This document shows positions 14,953 to 24,883 of a DNA stretch of 46,442 nt, one piece after another; position 1 is the first letter of the stretch; each line of letters opens with the position of its first letter. Source of the stretch: Actinomycetota bacterium. Lineage in GTDB: Bacteria > Actinomycetota > Acidimicrobiia > Spongiisociales > UBA11373. The stretch covers positions 1 to 46,442 of the forward strand of contig JAHLKU010000018.1 of NCBI GenBank assembly GCA_020444505.1, written 5' to 3'. The notes beneath the pieces were generated by a model. The model was given only the letters and a program-made list of their open reading frames with translations. It was not told where the DNA came from and did no database searches. Position numbers and translations under genes: made by a program.

Positions 14953-17325
14953 TCAGCGCTCCAGGCCGGCCCGGCGGGCGGCCGCCAGCGCCTCGACGGC
15001 GTCGATGGACCGGATCGTCCGCTCGATCTCGGCGGCGAAGGCACGGCGGCGCCGATGCTGCTCCGGGCCGCCGCCCTCCAGCAGGCCCCGGTTGGCTGCC
15101 AGGCGCAGCGCCGTGGAGAACAGCACGGTGGACACCGACTCGGGGTCGGCGATGCGGCGCTGCAGGCGGTACTGCCTGCCCAGCGCCATGCACTCGGCGA
15201 GGAAGGGCTTCTCCTCCACGTCCAGGCGGTAGTCGGCGGCCTCGAGGACGTCGGCCACCACCCGGTAGGCCTCCAGGAACGGACGGAGCACCCGGTGGGC
15301 GGCGAAGGGGTGGAACCCCCTGACCACCTCCAGCACATCGCCCCTGCCCCCCTCCAGCGCCGCCTCCCACCCGGCGTGGTGGTAGTCCAGCTCGGCGCGG
15401 ATCTCGCCCAGGAACTCGTCCTTCTCGGGGAAGAAGAACTCGAACTTCAGCAGGTCCCGCAGCGCCATAACCTCGCCCCAGAACGCATCCTCCCGGGCGC
15501 CGTCGGCGGCGTCGGCGGCGGCCACCAGGGCGAGCTCGGTGATGGCTCCCGCCACGAAGAAGTGGATGATCGTGTTCCGGTAGTAGGCCGCGGCGAGGTG
15601 CTGGTCGGGCTCGATCGAGTACACGGTCTCGGGCCCGCCGCTGAAACGGGACACCACCCCGTGCTCCCGCAGCGCCTCCAGGGCGCCCTCCACCATCCCG
15701 GGGTCGCCCAGCACCAGCGGCTCGGTCACCGGCAGGCCGCGATCGTGCACGTAGGCGGCGAAGTGCTCCAGCGCCGCCACCGTCTCGCCCACCGTGAGCG
15801 CCCGGTCCCGGACGCCGAGCAGTGCCAGCGTCACCAGCGAGATCGGCGTGATCGGGGTGGCACGGTTGATGCGCACCGCCACCTCGAACGCCAGCTTCTG
15901 CACCTCGATGCCCTCCTCGGGGGTCCCGTCGTCTCCCGCCCCGGCACCGACCGCCTCGGCCAGCGACAGCGTCTCTCCGAAGCGCACGTGGATGCGCCCG
16001 TAGCGGCGCCGCAGGGTGCGGATGGCCTTGAGCATCCACGAGAACGACTCGCGCTCCTTGGCCCCGCCCCGCGCCTCGGCGGTGTACGACCCGAGGTCCT
16101 GGATCTGGTCGTAGGCGATCGACACGGGGATCAGCACGGCATCGTCCGCCGAGCCCCGCCGGATCGAGTCGGTCACGTAGGCGAGCAGGCCCAGCATGGG
16201 CGGCCGCAGCTTGCCCGACCGGGACCGCCCGCCCTCGATGAACCACTCCAGCGGGAAGCGCTTGGCCAGCAGGTAGTCCAGGTACCGCTTCAGCACGTAC
16301 TTGTAGGCCTCGTTGTCCTTGAACGAGCGCCGGATGAAGAACACCCCTGCTCTCCGCAGCAGCGGGCCCGCCGGGAAGAAGTTCATGTTGATGCCGCCCG
16401 CGGTGTGGTTGGGCGGCAGGCCGTTCTCGTACAGCACGTGCATGAGCACCAGGTGGTCCAGGTTCGACTTGTGGCTCGGCAGGAACACCAGCGAGTGCTG
16501 CTGGCCCAGTTCGGCGAGTGCCCGCAACTCGGCGCGGTCGTAGAGGATCCTGCGGTGGTAGCCCTGCGTGTACAGCAGCCGGATCAACGCCGCCGTCAGG
16601 TCGATGACGAAGGTGCTGTGGGTGGCGGCGATCTCCTTCAGGTATCCGGCAGCGTCCGCCATCGCCTCCTCGGGCGACCCGCCGGTCCGCTCCCTCACCC
16701 GCATCAGGCCGGCCCGGAACGACGTGCGCGTCAGCAGGTCCTCGGCCACGAACCGGGGCACCTTGTAGCGGTTGCCCCGCAGGCGCCGCTCGGACCGCTC
16801 CAGGGCGAGGCCTGCCTGAACGGCGACGAACTCGGCGAACCCGGCATCGTCGTCGGCGCTGCGGGCCCTGGCGTCCAGCCACCGGTCCCGCACCTCTGCG
16901 ACGGTGGCCGTGTCGCCGGCGATCATCGTCACCCGGTCGGGGTGGCGCCGCACGATCCAGTGCTGCCGCAGCCACAGCGGATCGCGCGGGTCGCCGTGGA
17001 GCAGCAGGTCGAGGAGGCCGGCGACCCGCCTGCCGTCCTTCTCCGGCGCCAGCCACGCCACCCGCAACGGGGCGAGCACGGCCTCGGGATCGTCCTGCAG
17101 CGCCACCGCCAGCCCGGCGCCGGACCAGCGGCGCAGGCGGTTGCGACGCGACGGCCGCAACCGCACCACCCGGTACCCGGCTCCCGGAGGGCGCTCCCTC
17201 GCGATCCAGCCGCGGATCAGCGACCACTCGAGCGACGAGGAGGCATCGACGAGGAACAGCACCGGGCGCCCGTCGTCGGCGGGCCACCGGGGGGCGCCGG
17301 GCGCGGTGACGAGTTCCAGGGCCAT
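14953..17325 (-). CDS. plsB: Glycerol-3-phosphate 1-O-acyltransferase PlsB
   Basis: A 790-residue membrane-associated acyltransferase. The catalytic HX4D motif is HKSNLD (His285, Asp290), followed by GGINMNFFPAGPLLRRAGVFFIRR and the substrate-binding block FIEGGRSRSGKLRPP at about 362-376. It acylates sn-glycerol-3-phosphate from acyl-CoA or acyl-ACP, the first step of phospholipid synthesis. The long N-terminal region before residue 230 and the helical C-terminal third match the E. coli-type enzyme in layout. A leaderless-type hexamer TACACT lies 6 bases before the ATG. Confidence 0.93.
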   Translation of the reverse strand: MALELVTAPGAPRWPADDGRPVLFLVDASSSLEWSLIRGWIARERPPGAGYRVVRLRPSRRNRLRRWSGAGLAVALQDDPEAVLAPLRVAWLAPEKDGRRVAGLLDLLLHGDPRDPLWLRQHWIVRRHPDRVTMIAGDTATVAEVRDRWLDARARSADDDAGFAEFVAVQAGLALERSERRLRGNRYKVPRFVAEDLLTRTSFRAGLMRVRERTGGSPEEAMADAAGYLKEIAATHSTFVIDLTAALIRLLYTQGYHRRILYDRAELRALAELGQQHSLVFLPSHKSNLDHLVLMHVLYENGLPPNHTAGGINMNFFPAGPLLRRAGVFFIRRSFKDNEAYKYVLKRYLDYLLAKRFPLEWFIEGGRSRSGKLRPPMLGLLAYVTDSIRRGSADDAVLIPVSIAYDQIQDLGSYTAEARGGAKERESFSWMLKAIRTLRRRYGRIHVRFGETLSLAEAVGAGAGDDGTPEEGIEVQKLAFEVAVRINRATPITPISLVTLALLGVRDRALTVGETVAALEHFAAYVHDRGLPVTEPLVLGDPGMVEGALEALREHGVVSRFSGGPETVYSIEPDQHLAAAYYRNTIIHFFVAGAITELALVAAADAADGAREDAFWGEVMALRDLLKFEFFFPEKDEFLGEIRAELDYHHAGWEAALEGGRGDVLEVVRGFHPFAAHRVLRPFLEAYRVVADVLEAADYRLDVEEKPFLAECMALGRQYRLQRRIADPESVSTVLFSTALRLAANRGLLEGGGPEQHRRRRAFAAEIERTIRSIDAVEALAAARRAGLER

Positions 17326-17331
17326 TCGGGG

Positions 17332-17337
17332 AGTGTA
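17332..17337 (-). promoter_or_regulatory. -10 element TACACT, leaderless promoter of plsB
   Basis: TACACT on the minus strand, 6 bases before the ATG at 17325; no ribosome binding site. Confidence 0.6.
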
Positions 17338-17365
17338 TCGACCGGACGGTCCGGCGAGCCCCGGC

Positions 17366-19768
17366 TCAGGCGGCGGGGAGCCGCACCTCGAAGAAGGAGT
17401 GGTCCCGGTAGTACACGTAGGTGAGGTCGCCGCCCATCAGCCGGGCCAGGCTGCGGCTCACCGACAGCCCGAGACCCACCGACTCGGAGCGGGCGTCCTC
17501 GCCGACCGCCCGGTAGGGCTCGAACATGGCGGACCGATCCTGCTCGGCGACGCCCGGGCCGTCGTCGATCACGAACAGCGACACCACCTCGGCGGTCTTC
17601 ACCACCCGGACCGTGACGTGGCGGCCGCCGTGGCGCTCGGCGTTGGTGAGCAGGTTCCGGACGATCTGGCGCACCCGCATCGGGTCGCCCATCACCTTGG
17701 CCTCGCCGCCGTGCCGCTCCAGGTTCAGGGCCACGTCGAGGTGGCGGGCGGCGAGGACGGCGTCCACCTCGCCCCACAGGTCGATCGGCTCCGGGTTGAC
17801 CGCCACCGTCCCCTGCTCGGTCCGGCTGGCGACCAGCAGGTCCTCCACCAGATCGCCCACCTCGACGGCCTGGTCCTTGATCATGTCCACGTAGCCGGCG
17901 ATCTCGGCCTGCGAGAGGGTGGCCATGCGGTTGCGCAACTCGTGGGCGAAGCCGACCACGGCCGTCAGCGGCGTCCGCAACTCGTGGCTCACCGTCGCCA
18001 CGAACCTGTCCTTGGAACGGACCGACTCCTCCAGCGCCGCGCTGGCCCTGGCCTGATCGGACACGTCCACGGCCACCCCGATGAGGCCGGTGACCTCGCC
18101 GGCGGCGACCACCGGCGTGTAGCGGATCTCCCAGACGGTGCCTTCGACGGTGTTCCTCGATCGGGAGGGCTCGCCGTGCAGCGCGGCCTCGACGGCCGCC
18201 ACGATCTCGGGCTCGTCCCGGTACATCTCGAAGAGCGAGCGCCCGACGACCTCCCCGGGCTCCAGGCCCAGCGAAGCGAGGCCCTGCCCCTCCGACAGGG
18301 TGAACACCCCGTGGCGGTCCACGGCGAACAGCACGATGGGAGCGGCGTTCAGCACCACCCGCATGTTGCGCTCCACCGACTCGAGGGCGGTCCGGGACCG
18401 CTGGGCCTCGGTCCGGTCGCTGAAGGTCAGCAGCGCCCGCTCCGGCTCCATGCGGCCGTCCACCTCCGGCACGGCGAGGCGGGCGACACCCTCGTGGGCC
18501 CCGCCCGCCAGGTCGGTGAGGGTGGCCTCGATCTCGGTGGTCGGGCGCCGGTCCCACAGCGCCCGGTACACGCCGCGGGTCAGGTCGCAGTACCCGGCGC
18601 CGAAGGCGCCCGACACCGCCGCCTCGGCGAACTCGGCGGGGTCTGCCACCCGCAGCAGCCGACGGGCGGCCTCGTTGAGGGCCAGCAGGTCGATGGCGGC
18701 GGCGCAGCCGTGCAGGTGCTCCTCGTCCTCGAGGTGCGCTTCGAGATCGGTGACGCCCTGGCTGCGGAACATGTCGAGGCGTGCGGCCGCAGCGGCGAGG
18801 TCCAGCTGGAACAGCGGCGCAGGCGCCGCCTCGAACAGGTTGCGGTAGTGGGCCTCGGAGTGCCGCAGCTTCGCTTCGCCGCGCACCCTGGCGGTGATGT
18901 CGGTGACGTGGGCGAGCAGATACCGGGGGCGCCCCGCCACGTCGGTGACGAGCGACATGCCCACCATGCCGTGGTGGGCCCGCCGGTCCCGCAGCACGAA
19001 GCGCGTCTCCTCCTGGAACGACCAGATCTCGCCCCGGAGCAGTTCGTCGGCCTTGCGGGTGTAGTGGGGGCGATCCTGCGGTTCGATGAGCGACCCCCAG
19101 CCGGCCCCGGCCAGCGAGTCGGGCGTCCGGCCCAGGAAGTCGGCGAGCGCCTGGTTGGCCTCGACGATCTCTCCCTCGAGGGTGAGCAGCGCCATGCCCG
19201 CCGACGCGCTCTCGAAGGCGGCGTCGAGCACTCCCTGCACGTCGCGGATCTTGGTCTCGGCGTCGTCGCGGTCGCCGAGGAGGCGGGTGACCGTGAGCCC
19301 GATGCCGAAGCCGGCCATGCCGATGGCCCCGAGGACCCCGGCGCGGAGGGCGGCGTCCTCGATGCTGAAGGCGCTCATGCCCCCGTGCACGGTGACGCCG
19401 TACGACACCGCGACCACCGCCACCGATGCGGCGGCGGAGCGGGCGGGGAGCACCAGCGGGTACACCAGGGCGATCGCCATGAACCACGCCCAGAACTGGC
19501 CGGTCAGCGACCCGGTGGCCTCACCGACGAGCACCGCGGTCGCCACGGCGAGCGCGCCGCGGACGACGGTGACGGCTTCCGAACTGGGCAGCAGGATCCC
19601 GACCAGGCCGACGCCGGCGAGCAGGAGGAGGATGCCGGCGATGGACCACGCCGACAGGCCGGTGTCCACGGTCATCCACAGCAGGGCGGCGTGCCCGGCG
19701 AGGACGAGCGCCACCGCAGCCTCTGCTCGGGCCAGTGCGCCCCGGGTGATGCGGGGTATGCGGACCAT
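17366..19768 (-). CDS. Membrane-anchored PAS sensor histidine kinase
   Basis: An 800-residue kinase. About five or six helices occupy residues 18-165. Three PAS domains follow at about 175-290, 305-450 and 465-575; the first two join through HVTDITARVRGEAKLRHSEAHYRN. The HisKA H-box SHELRTPL places the phosphorylated histidine at 595, and the ATPase has an N-box (QIVRNLLTNAERHG), DDGPGV and GLGLSV. No response regulator gene adjoins it, so it is an orphan kinase. The ATG has GGAGGAGG about 12 bases upstream, a long spacing, or a closer GAGG. Confidence 0.9.
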   Translation of the reverse strand: MVRIPRITRGALARAEAAVALVLAGHAALLWMTVDTGLSAWSIAGILLLLAGVGLVGILLPSSEAVTVVRGALAVATAVLVGEATGSLTGQFWAWFMAIALVYPLVLPARSAAASVAVVAVSYGVTVHGGMSAFSIEDAALRAGVLGAIGMAGFGIGLTVTRLLGDRDDAETKIRDVQGVLDAAFESASAGMALLTLEGEIVEANQALADFLGRTPDSLAGAGWGSLIEPQDRPHYTRKADELLRGEIWSFQEETRFVLRDRRAHHGMVGMSLVTDVAGRPRYLLAHVTDITARVRGEAKLRHSEAHYRNLFEAAPAPLFQLDLAAAAARLDMFRSQGVTDLEAHLEDEEHLHGCAAAIDLLALNEAARRLLRVADPAEFAEAAVSGAFGAGYCDLTRGVYRALWDRRPTTEIEATLTDLAGGAHEGVARLAVPEVDGRMEPERALLTFSDRTEAQRSRTALESVERNMRVVLNAAPIVLFAVDRHGVFTLSEGQGLASLGLEPGEVVGRSLFEMYRDEPEIVAAVEAALHGEPSRSRNTVEGTVWEIRYTPVVAAGEVTGLIGVAVDVSDQARASAALEESVRSKDRFVATVSHELRTPLTAVVGFAHELRNRMATLSQAEIAGYVDMIKDQAVEVGDLVEDLLVASRTEQGTVAVNPEPIDLWGEVDAVLAARHLDVALNLERHGGEAKVMGDPMRVRQIVRNLLTNAERHGGRHVTVRVVKTAEVVSLFVIDDGPGVAEQDRSAMFEPYRAVGEDARSESVGLGLSVSRSLARLMGGDLTYVYYRDHSFFEVRLPAA

Positions 19769-19837
19769 GGGCCTCGGATCCCTCCTCCAACGGCCGTACC
19801 CGTGGGCTATCGGCCGAACAGGCCCCGGCCTGAAGGA

Positions 19838-20608
19838 TCAGCGCGGGCCCATCCGCGCCGCCGCGTCCAGGCGCACGACGGCGCCGTTGATCAAGGCGTT
19901 CTCCACGAGGTGCTGCGCCAGCGCGGCGAAGTCGGAGGCCTTCCCGAGCCGCTTGGGGAACACGTGCACCTCGAGCAGGCTCTCCCGCACGGCCTCGGGC
20001 ATGCCGCCGATCATCGGCGTGTCCATGATGCCGGGCGCGATGCAGTTGACCCGGATGCCCAGCGAGGCGAGGTCACGGGCCAGCGGCAGCGTCATCGCAG
20101 CCACCCCGCCCTTGGAGGCGCTGTAGGCGGCCTGGCCGATCTGCCCCTCGAAGGCGGCGATCGACGCCACGTTCACGACGACGCCCTTCTCGCCGTCGTC
20201 GTTGGGGTCGTTGCCGCCCATGATGCGGGCGGCGCGGCGGGTGACGTCGAAGGTGCCGACGAGGTTCACGTCCAGGACGACCCGGAACAGGTCGAGGGGG
20301 AACACCTCCCCGGCCCGGTTCACCACCCGCGACGCCGGGGCGATGCCGGCGGCGTTCACCAGGACGTGCAGCCCGCCCATGGCGGCGGCTGCGCCCTCGA
20401 CGGCGGACTCCACCTGGGCCTCGTCGGTGACGTCGGCGGCCACGAAGTGGCAGTCGACGCCCAGTTCCTCGGCGACGGCGTCGCCGCGCGACTGCGGCAG
20501 GTCGAGGAGTGCCACCTTCGCCCCGGCCGAGAGCAGGCGCCTCGCGGTGCCCTCCCCCAGCCCCGATCCGCCGCCCGTGATGAGCGCACACGCCCCGCGC
20601 ACCTGCAT
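19838..20608 (-). CDS. SDR-family 3-hydroxyacyl-CoA dehydrogenase (HSD17B10-like)
   Basis: A 256-residue Rossmann-fold short-chain dehydrogenase. The NAD-binding TGGGSGLG is at 11-18, NAAG at 85-88, and the catalytic triad is Ser149, Tyr162 and Lys166 (YSASKGG). FPLDLFRVVLDVNLVGTFDV and the C-terminal FPKRLGKASDFAALAQHLVEN resemble type-II 3-hydroxyacyl-CoA dehydrogenase/HSD10. It would oxidise (S)-3-hydroxyacyl-CoA, consistent with fatty-acid or branched-chain breakdown. AAGAGG lies 6 bases before the ATG, and TAGCCT further up is a likely -10. Confidence 0.88.
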   Translation of the reverse strand: MQVRGACALITGGGSGLGEGTARRLLSAGAKVALLDLPQSRGDAVAEELGVDCHFVAADVTDEAQVESAVEGAAAAMGGLHVLVNAAGIAPASRVVNRAGEVFPLDLFRVVLDVNLVGTFDVTRRAARIMGGNDPNDDGEKGVVVNVASIAAFEGQIGQAAYSASKGGVAAMTLPLARDLASLGIRVNCIAPGIMDTPMIGGMPEAVRESLLEVHVFPKRLGKASDFAALAQHLVENALINGAVVRLDAAARMGPR

Positions 20609-20637
20609 GACACACCTCTTGGAGTCGGTTTGCGGTC

Positions 20638-20643
20638 AGGCTA
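20638..20643 (-). promoter_or_regulatory. -10 element TAGCCT of SDR gene (leadered)
   Basis: TAGCCT on the minus strand, 29 bases before the ATG at 20608. The leader carries the AAGAGG ribosome binding site. Confidence 0.45.
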
Positions 20644-20675
20644 CGCGCAACGGGGAGCGGCGGCGCCGCAGGGGA

Positions 20676-21626
20676 TCAGACGTGGCCGGGAGGGTTGGCG
20701 ACCCTGGCGACCGCGGCCGCCTTCACGTCCACGATCTCGTGGGCGATCTGGTCGAGGCTGTCCATCAGCCAGAGGTAGGCGGCCTTGCCCGGCCGGTAGT
20801 CGGCCTCGGCCATGCCCTGGATGCGGCCCTGCTCCTGCAGCTGCTTCACCTGCCGGAAGTTGTTGCGGGGCTCGGTGGTGTACACCCCGAGCGTCTTGCC
20901 GCCCTTGGTGTTCAGGATCGAGAACGCCGGGACGTCGCTGGGGCCGTCGGCGATGTAGATCATGTGGCGCATCGGCACCCGCCGCTCGTCCTGGCCCATG
21001 AGGGCGTTCACGTCGATGGAGGGGTTCCGGTTGACCCCCTTGTTGACCTCGAAGATCGCCCTGGTCTTGGTGGTGTTGTCGATGCCGTAGCCGATGTGGC
21101 TGATCGGCTCCTCCGACACCGGCATGTCGAGGTGGCCGAGGTACCCGGGCGGCGCCTGCTCCTCGATGAAGGTGTTGGCCCAGATCCCGTCGAGGTGCGG
21201 GGCGAGGCACGAGCCCTCGATCATCGGCAGGATGCCGGTGGACACGGTGTAGTGCTCCACCGTGATGCCGGCTGCGGCGTACTCCGGCACCTCGGCGACG
21301 TGGCGGCGGGTCGCCTCGAAGAACTCGGGGATCCCCGGCGCCGGCTCGATGCCGGCGCCCAACTCGCGCAGCCTGGCGTTGGTGAGCCCCTCGAAGATGC
21401 CCGCCCGCACGTAGGTGAGGATGTGCAGCAGGTAGGCCGAGTCGCGGCCGATCTTGATGCCCCGGGCGGCGTAGAAGCCGGTGAGGCCCTCGACCTCGCG
21501 CCAGAACTCGTCGGGGTCCACGCCGTACGCCTCGAACAGCGGGTCCTGCTGGTTGCTGGGGATCAGCGTCCGGTCGAAATCCCAGATGAAGGCGATCGTC
21601 GGCTGGGTGTACAGGGGTGGTGGCAC
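20676..21626 (-). CDS. HAD-superfamily phosphohydrolase
   Basis: A 316-residue haloacid-dehalogenase-fold protein. Motif I is WDFDRTL (Asp16 nucleophile, Asp18), motif II TVSTG at about 127-131, and motif IV YIADGPSDVPAFS (Asp227, Asp231). An all-helical cap occupies about residues 30-115. It should be a Mg2+-dependent phosphatase of unknown substrate. It starts with GTG, 6 bases after a TACCCT hexamer that overlaps the end of the upstream gene. Confidence 0.85.
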   Translation of the reverse strand: MPPPLYTQPTIAFIWDFDRTLIPSNQQDPLFEAYGVDPDEFWREVEGLTGFYAARGIKIGRDSAYLLHILTYVRAGIFEGLTNARLRELGAGIEPAPGIPEFFEATRRHVAEVPEYAAAGITVEHYTVSTGILPMIEGSCLAPHLDGIWANTFIEEQAPPGYLGHLDMPVSEEPISHIGYGIDNTTKTRAIFEVNKGVNRNPSIDVNALMGQDERRVPMRHMIYIADGPSDVPAFSILNTKGGKTLGVYTTEPRNNFRQVKQLQEQGRIQGMAEADYRPGKAAYLWLMDSLDQIAHEIVDVKAAAVARVANPPGHV

Positions 21627-21630
21627 CCGC

Positions 21631-22011
21631 TCAGGGTACCTGGGGCGCCCCGAACTGGATGGATTCCCGGGGACCGGGCCACCACGCCTGCAACACGGCG
21701 GACACCCCGCGCAGGCCCCAGTGGGCGGCGCCCATGCGGGCGGCGGGGACCAGCACGGTGACGTCCCAGCCGTCGGCCGCCAGCACCTCGATGCCGGCGG
21801 CCATCTCGGCGGGATCCACCCGGTCCTCGAGGACGCACTCGGCGATGCCGGCGTCGGCGACGAGGATGGCGGCGCCGGGGAGGCCGTCCACGCCGACGGC
21901 GGCGGCGAGCGAGGTCTGGACGACGGTGTGCCCGCGGCGGGTGTAGGAGGAGGCGGAGGCGAGCGCGACGGGATCCGTGATCGTCGCCACCGATGCCGCC
22001 GCCGTCACCAT
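21631..22011 (-). CDS. Conserved-looking protein of unknown function (126 aa)
   Basis: A 126-residue soluble protein with alternating hydrophobic strands and helices (GAAILVADAGIAECV, AGIEVLAADGWDVTVLVPAARMG), suggesting a small alpha/beta fold. I do not recognise it. The frame is open upstream, but the ATG at 22011 is chosen because GGGAGGG lies 4 bases before it and a TAAACT -10 just above. A perfect TACAC-CC-GTGTA palindrome sits between the two, so the gene is probably under specific control. Confidence 0.6.
   Translation of the reverse strand: MVTAAASVATITDPVALASASSYTRRGHTVVQTSLAAAVGVDGLPGAAILVADAGIAECVLEDRVDPAEMAAGIEVLAADGWDVTVLVPAARMGAAHWGLRGVSAVLQAWWPGPRESIQFGAPQVP
21633..21638 (-). 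promoter_or_regulatory. -10 element TACCCT, leaderless promoter of HAD gene
   Basis: TACCCT on the minus strand, 6 bases before the GTG at 21626. It overlaps the stop codon of the 126-aa gene. Confidence 0.6.
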
Positions 22012-22025
22012 CGTGCCCTCCCGAT

Positions 22026-22037
22026 TACACCCGTGTA
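22026..22037. promoter_or_regulatory. Palindromic candidate operator TACAC-CC-GTGTA
   Basis: A perfect 5-bp inverted repeat with a 2-base spacer. It abuts the -10 hexamer of the minus-strand gene and covers the predicted transcription start, the usual place for a repressor site. It also lies in the divergent region before the GNAT gene. Confidence 0.45.
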
Positions 22038-22042
22038 GTTTA
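22037..22042 (-). promoter_or_regulatory. -10 element TAAACT of 126-aa gene (leadered)
   Basis: TAAACT on the minus strand, 25 bases before the ATG at 22011, with the ribosome binding site GGGAGGG in the leader. Confidence 0.45.
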
Positions 22043-22125
22043 TGCATGCCGACCCCCCATCGCGCAATTGCCAGATGCTGGGCGGTGTGGGGCGGGGGGC
22101 CCCGCTCGCGAACGCCGCCGCGCGA

Positions 22126-22131
22126 TATCCT
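22126..22131 (+). promoter_or_regulatory. -10 element TATCCT of GNAT gene (leadered)
   Basis: TATCCT 16 bases before the ATG at 22148. AGGAGG lies between them, so the mRNA would have a very short leader that starts at the ribosome binding site. Confidence 0.4.
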
Positions 22132-22147
22132 CCGGCCAGGAGGCGCC

Positions 22148-22591
22148 ATGAGCGAGTTCGAGCTCCGGGCCATCACACCCGGGGAGACCTACGAGTTGCG
22201 GCGCGCCCTGCTCCGCCCCCACCAGCGGGTCCACGAGATGACCTGGGCGGGCGACGACGCCCCCGACACGCTGCACATCGGCGGCTTCCGGGAAGACCGC
22301 CTGGTCGGCATCGGGACCGCCCATCGCCAGCCGATGCCGGGGCTCTCCGAGCCGCAGGCGTGGCGGATCCGCGGCGTCGCCGTGGACCACGGGCATCGCG
22401 GCTACGGCCTCGGAGAGATGCTGCTGCGCCGCCTGCTCGAGCACGCCGCCGCCTCGGGGGGCCGCCTGGTGTGGGCCAACGCCACCGCCGCGTCCTACGG
22501 CTTCTTCGAGCACTACGGCTTCGCGCGGCGGGGCGACCCATTCGAACTGCCCGAGGTGGGCCCGCACTACGTGGTGTACGCCGGCCTGTAG
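22148..22591 (+). CDS. GNAT-family N-acetyltransferase
   Basis: A 147-residue single-domain acetyltransferase. IRGVAVDHGHRGYGLGEMLL is motif A with the pyrophosphate-binding loop, and ASYGFFEHYGFARRGDPFEL gives the final strand-helix. It transfers acetyl from acetyl-CoA to an unknown amine. AGGAGG 4 bases before the ATG fixes the start. The divergent 126-aa gene shares the intergenic region. The FMN reductase gene follows 41 bases later on the same strand. Confidence 0.88.
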   Translation: MSEFELRAITPGETYELRRALLRPHQRVHEMTWAGDDAPDTLHIGGFREDRLVGIGTAHRQPMPGLSEPQAWRIRGVAVDHGHRGYGLGEMLLRRLLEHAAASGGRLVWANATAASYGFFEHYGFARRGDPFELPEVGPHYVVYAGL

Positions 22592-22632
22592 CACCCGGGA
22601 ATGCGGCGGCGCGGCCGGCCGTTGCGGTACCC

Positions 22633-23211
22633 GTGAGCGCCATCACCATCGCCGCCATCGCCGGGAGCCTCCGTGCCGGGTCGCTGAACCGCGCCGCGCT
22701 GCGGGCCGCCGCCGAACTCGCCCCCGACGGCGTGGCCGTGGAGATCCTCGACCTCGACGGGATCCCGCTGTTCAACGCCGACCACGAGCGGGACCACGGC
22801 TTCCCCCCTGCCGTCGCCGCCCTCCGCGAGTCGGTCGCCGCAGCCGACGCCCTCCTGATCGCGACCCCCGAGTACAACTTCTCCATGTCCGGGGTCCTCA
22901 AGAACGCGCTCGACTGGCTCTCCCGGGGCGGCGCCGGGTCCCCGCTGAACGACAAGCCGGCGGCGATCCTCGGCGCCGGGGGCCGCTTCGGCACCCTCCG
23001 GGCACAGTTGCACCTGCGCGAGACGCTGCTGCACAACCGGGTGGACCTGGTGGCGTCGCCGCAGGTGATGATCGATCGCGCCTCCGAGCGGTTCGACGAG
23101 CGTCTCCGCCTCACCGATGAGCGCGCCCGCAGCCAGGTCGCCCGCCTGGTGGCGGAGCTGGCCGCCAAGGCCGGAGACCGCTCCGCGATGGAGGCCCCCG
23201 CCGCCGGGTAG
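22633..23211 (+). CDS. NADPH-dependent FMN reductase
   Basis: A 192-residue flavodoxin-like protein. GSLRAGSLNRAALRAAAEL is the FMN phosphate loop, and TPEYNFSMSGVLKNALDWLSR is the second family signature. It reduces FMN or quinone-like substrates with NAD(P)H. The GTG start gives the family's SAITIAAIAGSLR N-terminus; no convincing ribosome binding site is seen. The treS promoter overlaps its last codons. Confidence 0.88.
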   Translation: MSAITIAAIAGSLRAGSLNRAALRAAAELAPDGVAVEILDLDGIPLFNADHERDHGFPPAVAALRESVAAADALLIATPEYNFSMSGVLKNALDWLSRGGAGSPLNDKPAAILGAGGRFGTLRAQLHLRETLLHNRVDLVASPQVMIDRASERFDERLRLTDERARSQVARLVAELAAKAGDRSAMEAPAAG

Positions 23212-23214
23212 CCT
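23209..23214 (+). promoter_or_regulatory. -10 element TAGCCT of treS (leadered)
   Basis: TAGCCT 24 bases before the treS GTG; GGGAGG lies in the predicted leader. Confidence 0.45.
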
Positions 23215-23238
23215 CGGCGCCGTCGACCGGGAGGCTCC

Positions 23239-24786
<1,548 letters not shown>

Positions 24787-24810
24787 GGGGGCCGCGGGCC
24801 GGGCGCCCCC
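24787..24810 (+). terminator. Candidate hairpin terminator after treS
   Basis: GGGGGC (24787-24792) and GCCCCC (24805-24810) give a 6-bp stem with a 12-base GC-rich loop directly after the treS stop. No T-run follows. Confidence 0.4.
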
Positions 24811-24843
24811 GGGGTGTGAGAGACAGGCGGGGCCGTCGACGCG

Positions 24844-24849
24844 TAGCCT
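24844..24849 (+). promoter_or_regulatory. -10 element TAGCCT of zinc-ribbon/ALPSS operon
   Basis: TAGCCT 34 bases before the ATG at 24884, with a GGGGGGAGG ribosome binding site in the leader. It could serve the three genes up to 30009. Confidence 0.4.
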
Positions 24850-24883
24850 CGGGGCCAGGTGGCACACCGGGGGGAGGTGTCGA

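Noticed and set aside
16904-21001. 1365-residue plus-strand frame across plsB, the kinase and the dehydrogenase
   Set aside because: It crosses three well-identified minus-strand genes and consists of His/Arg/Gly/Pro-rich shadow sequence.
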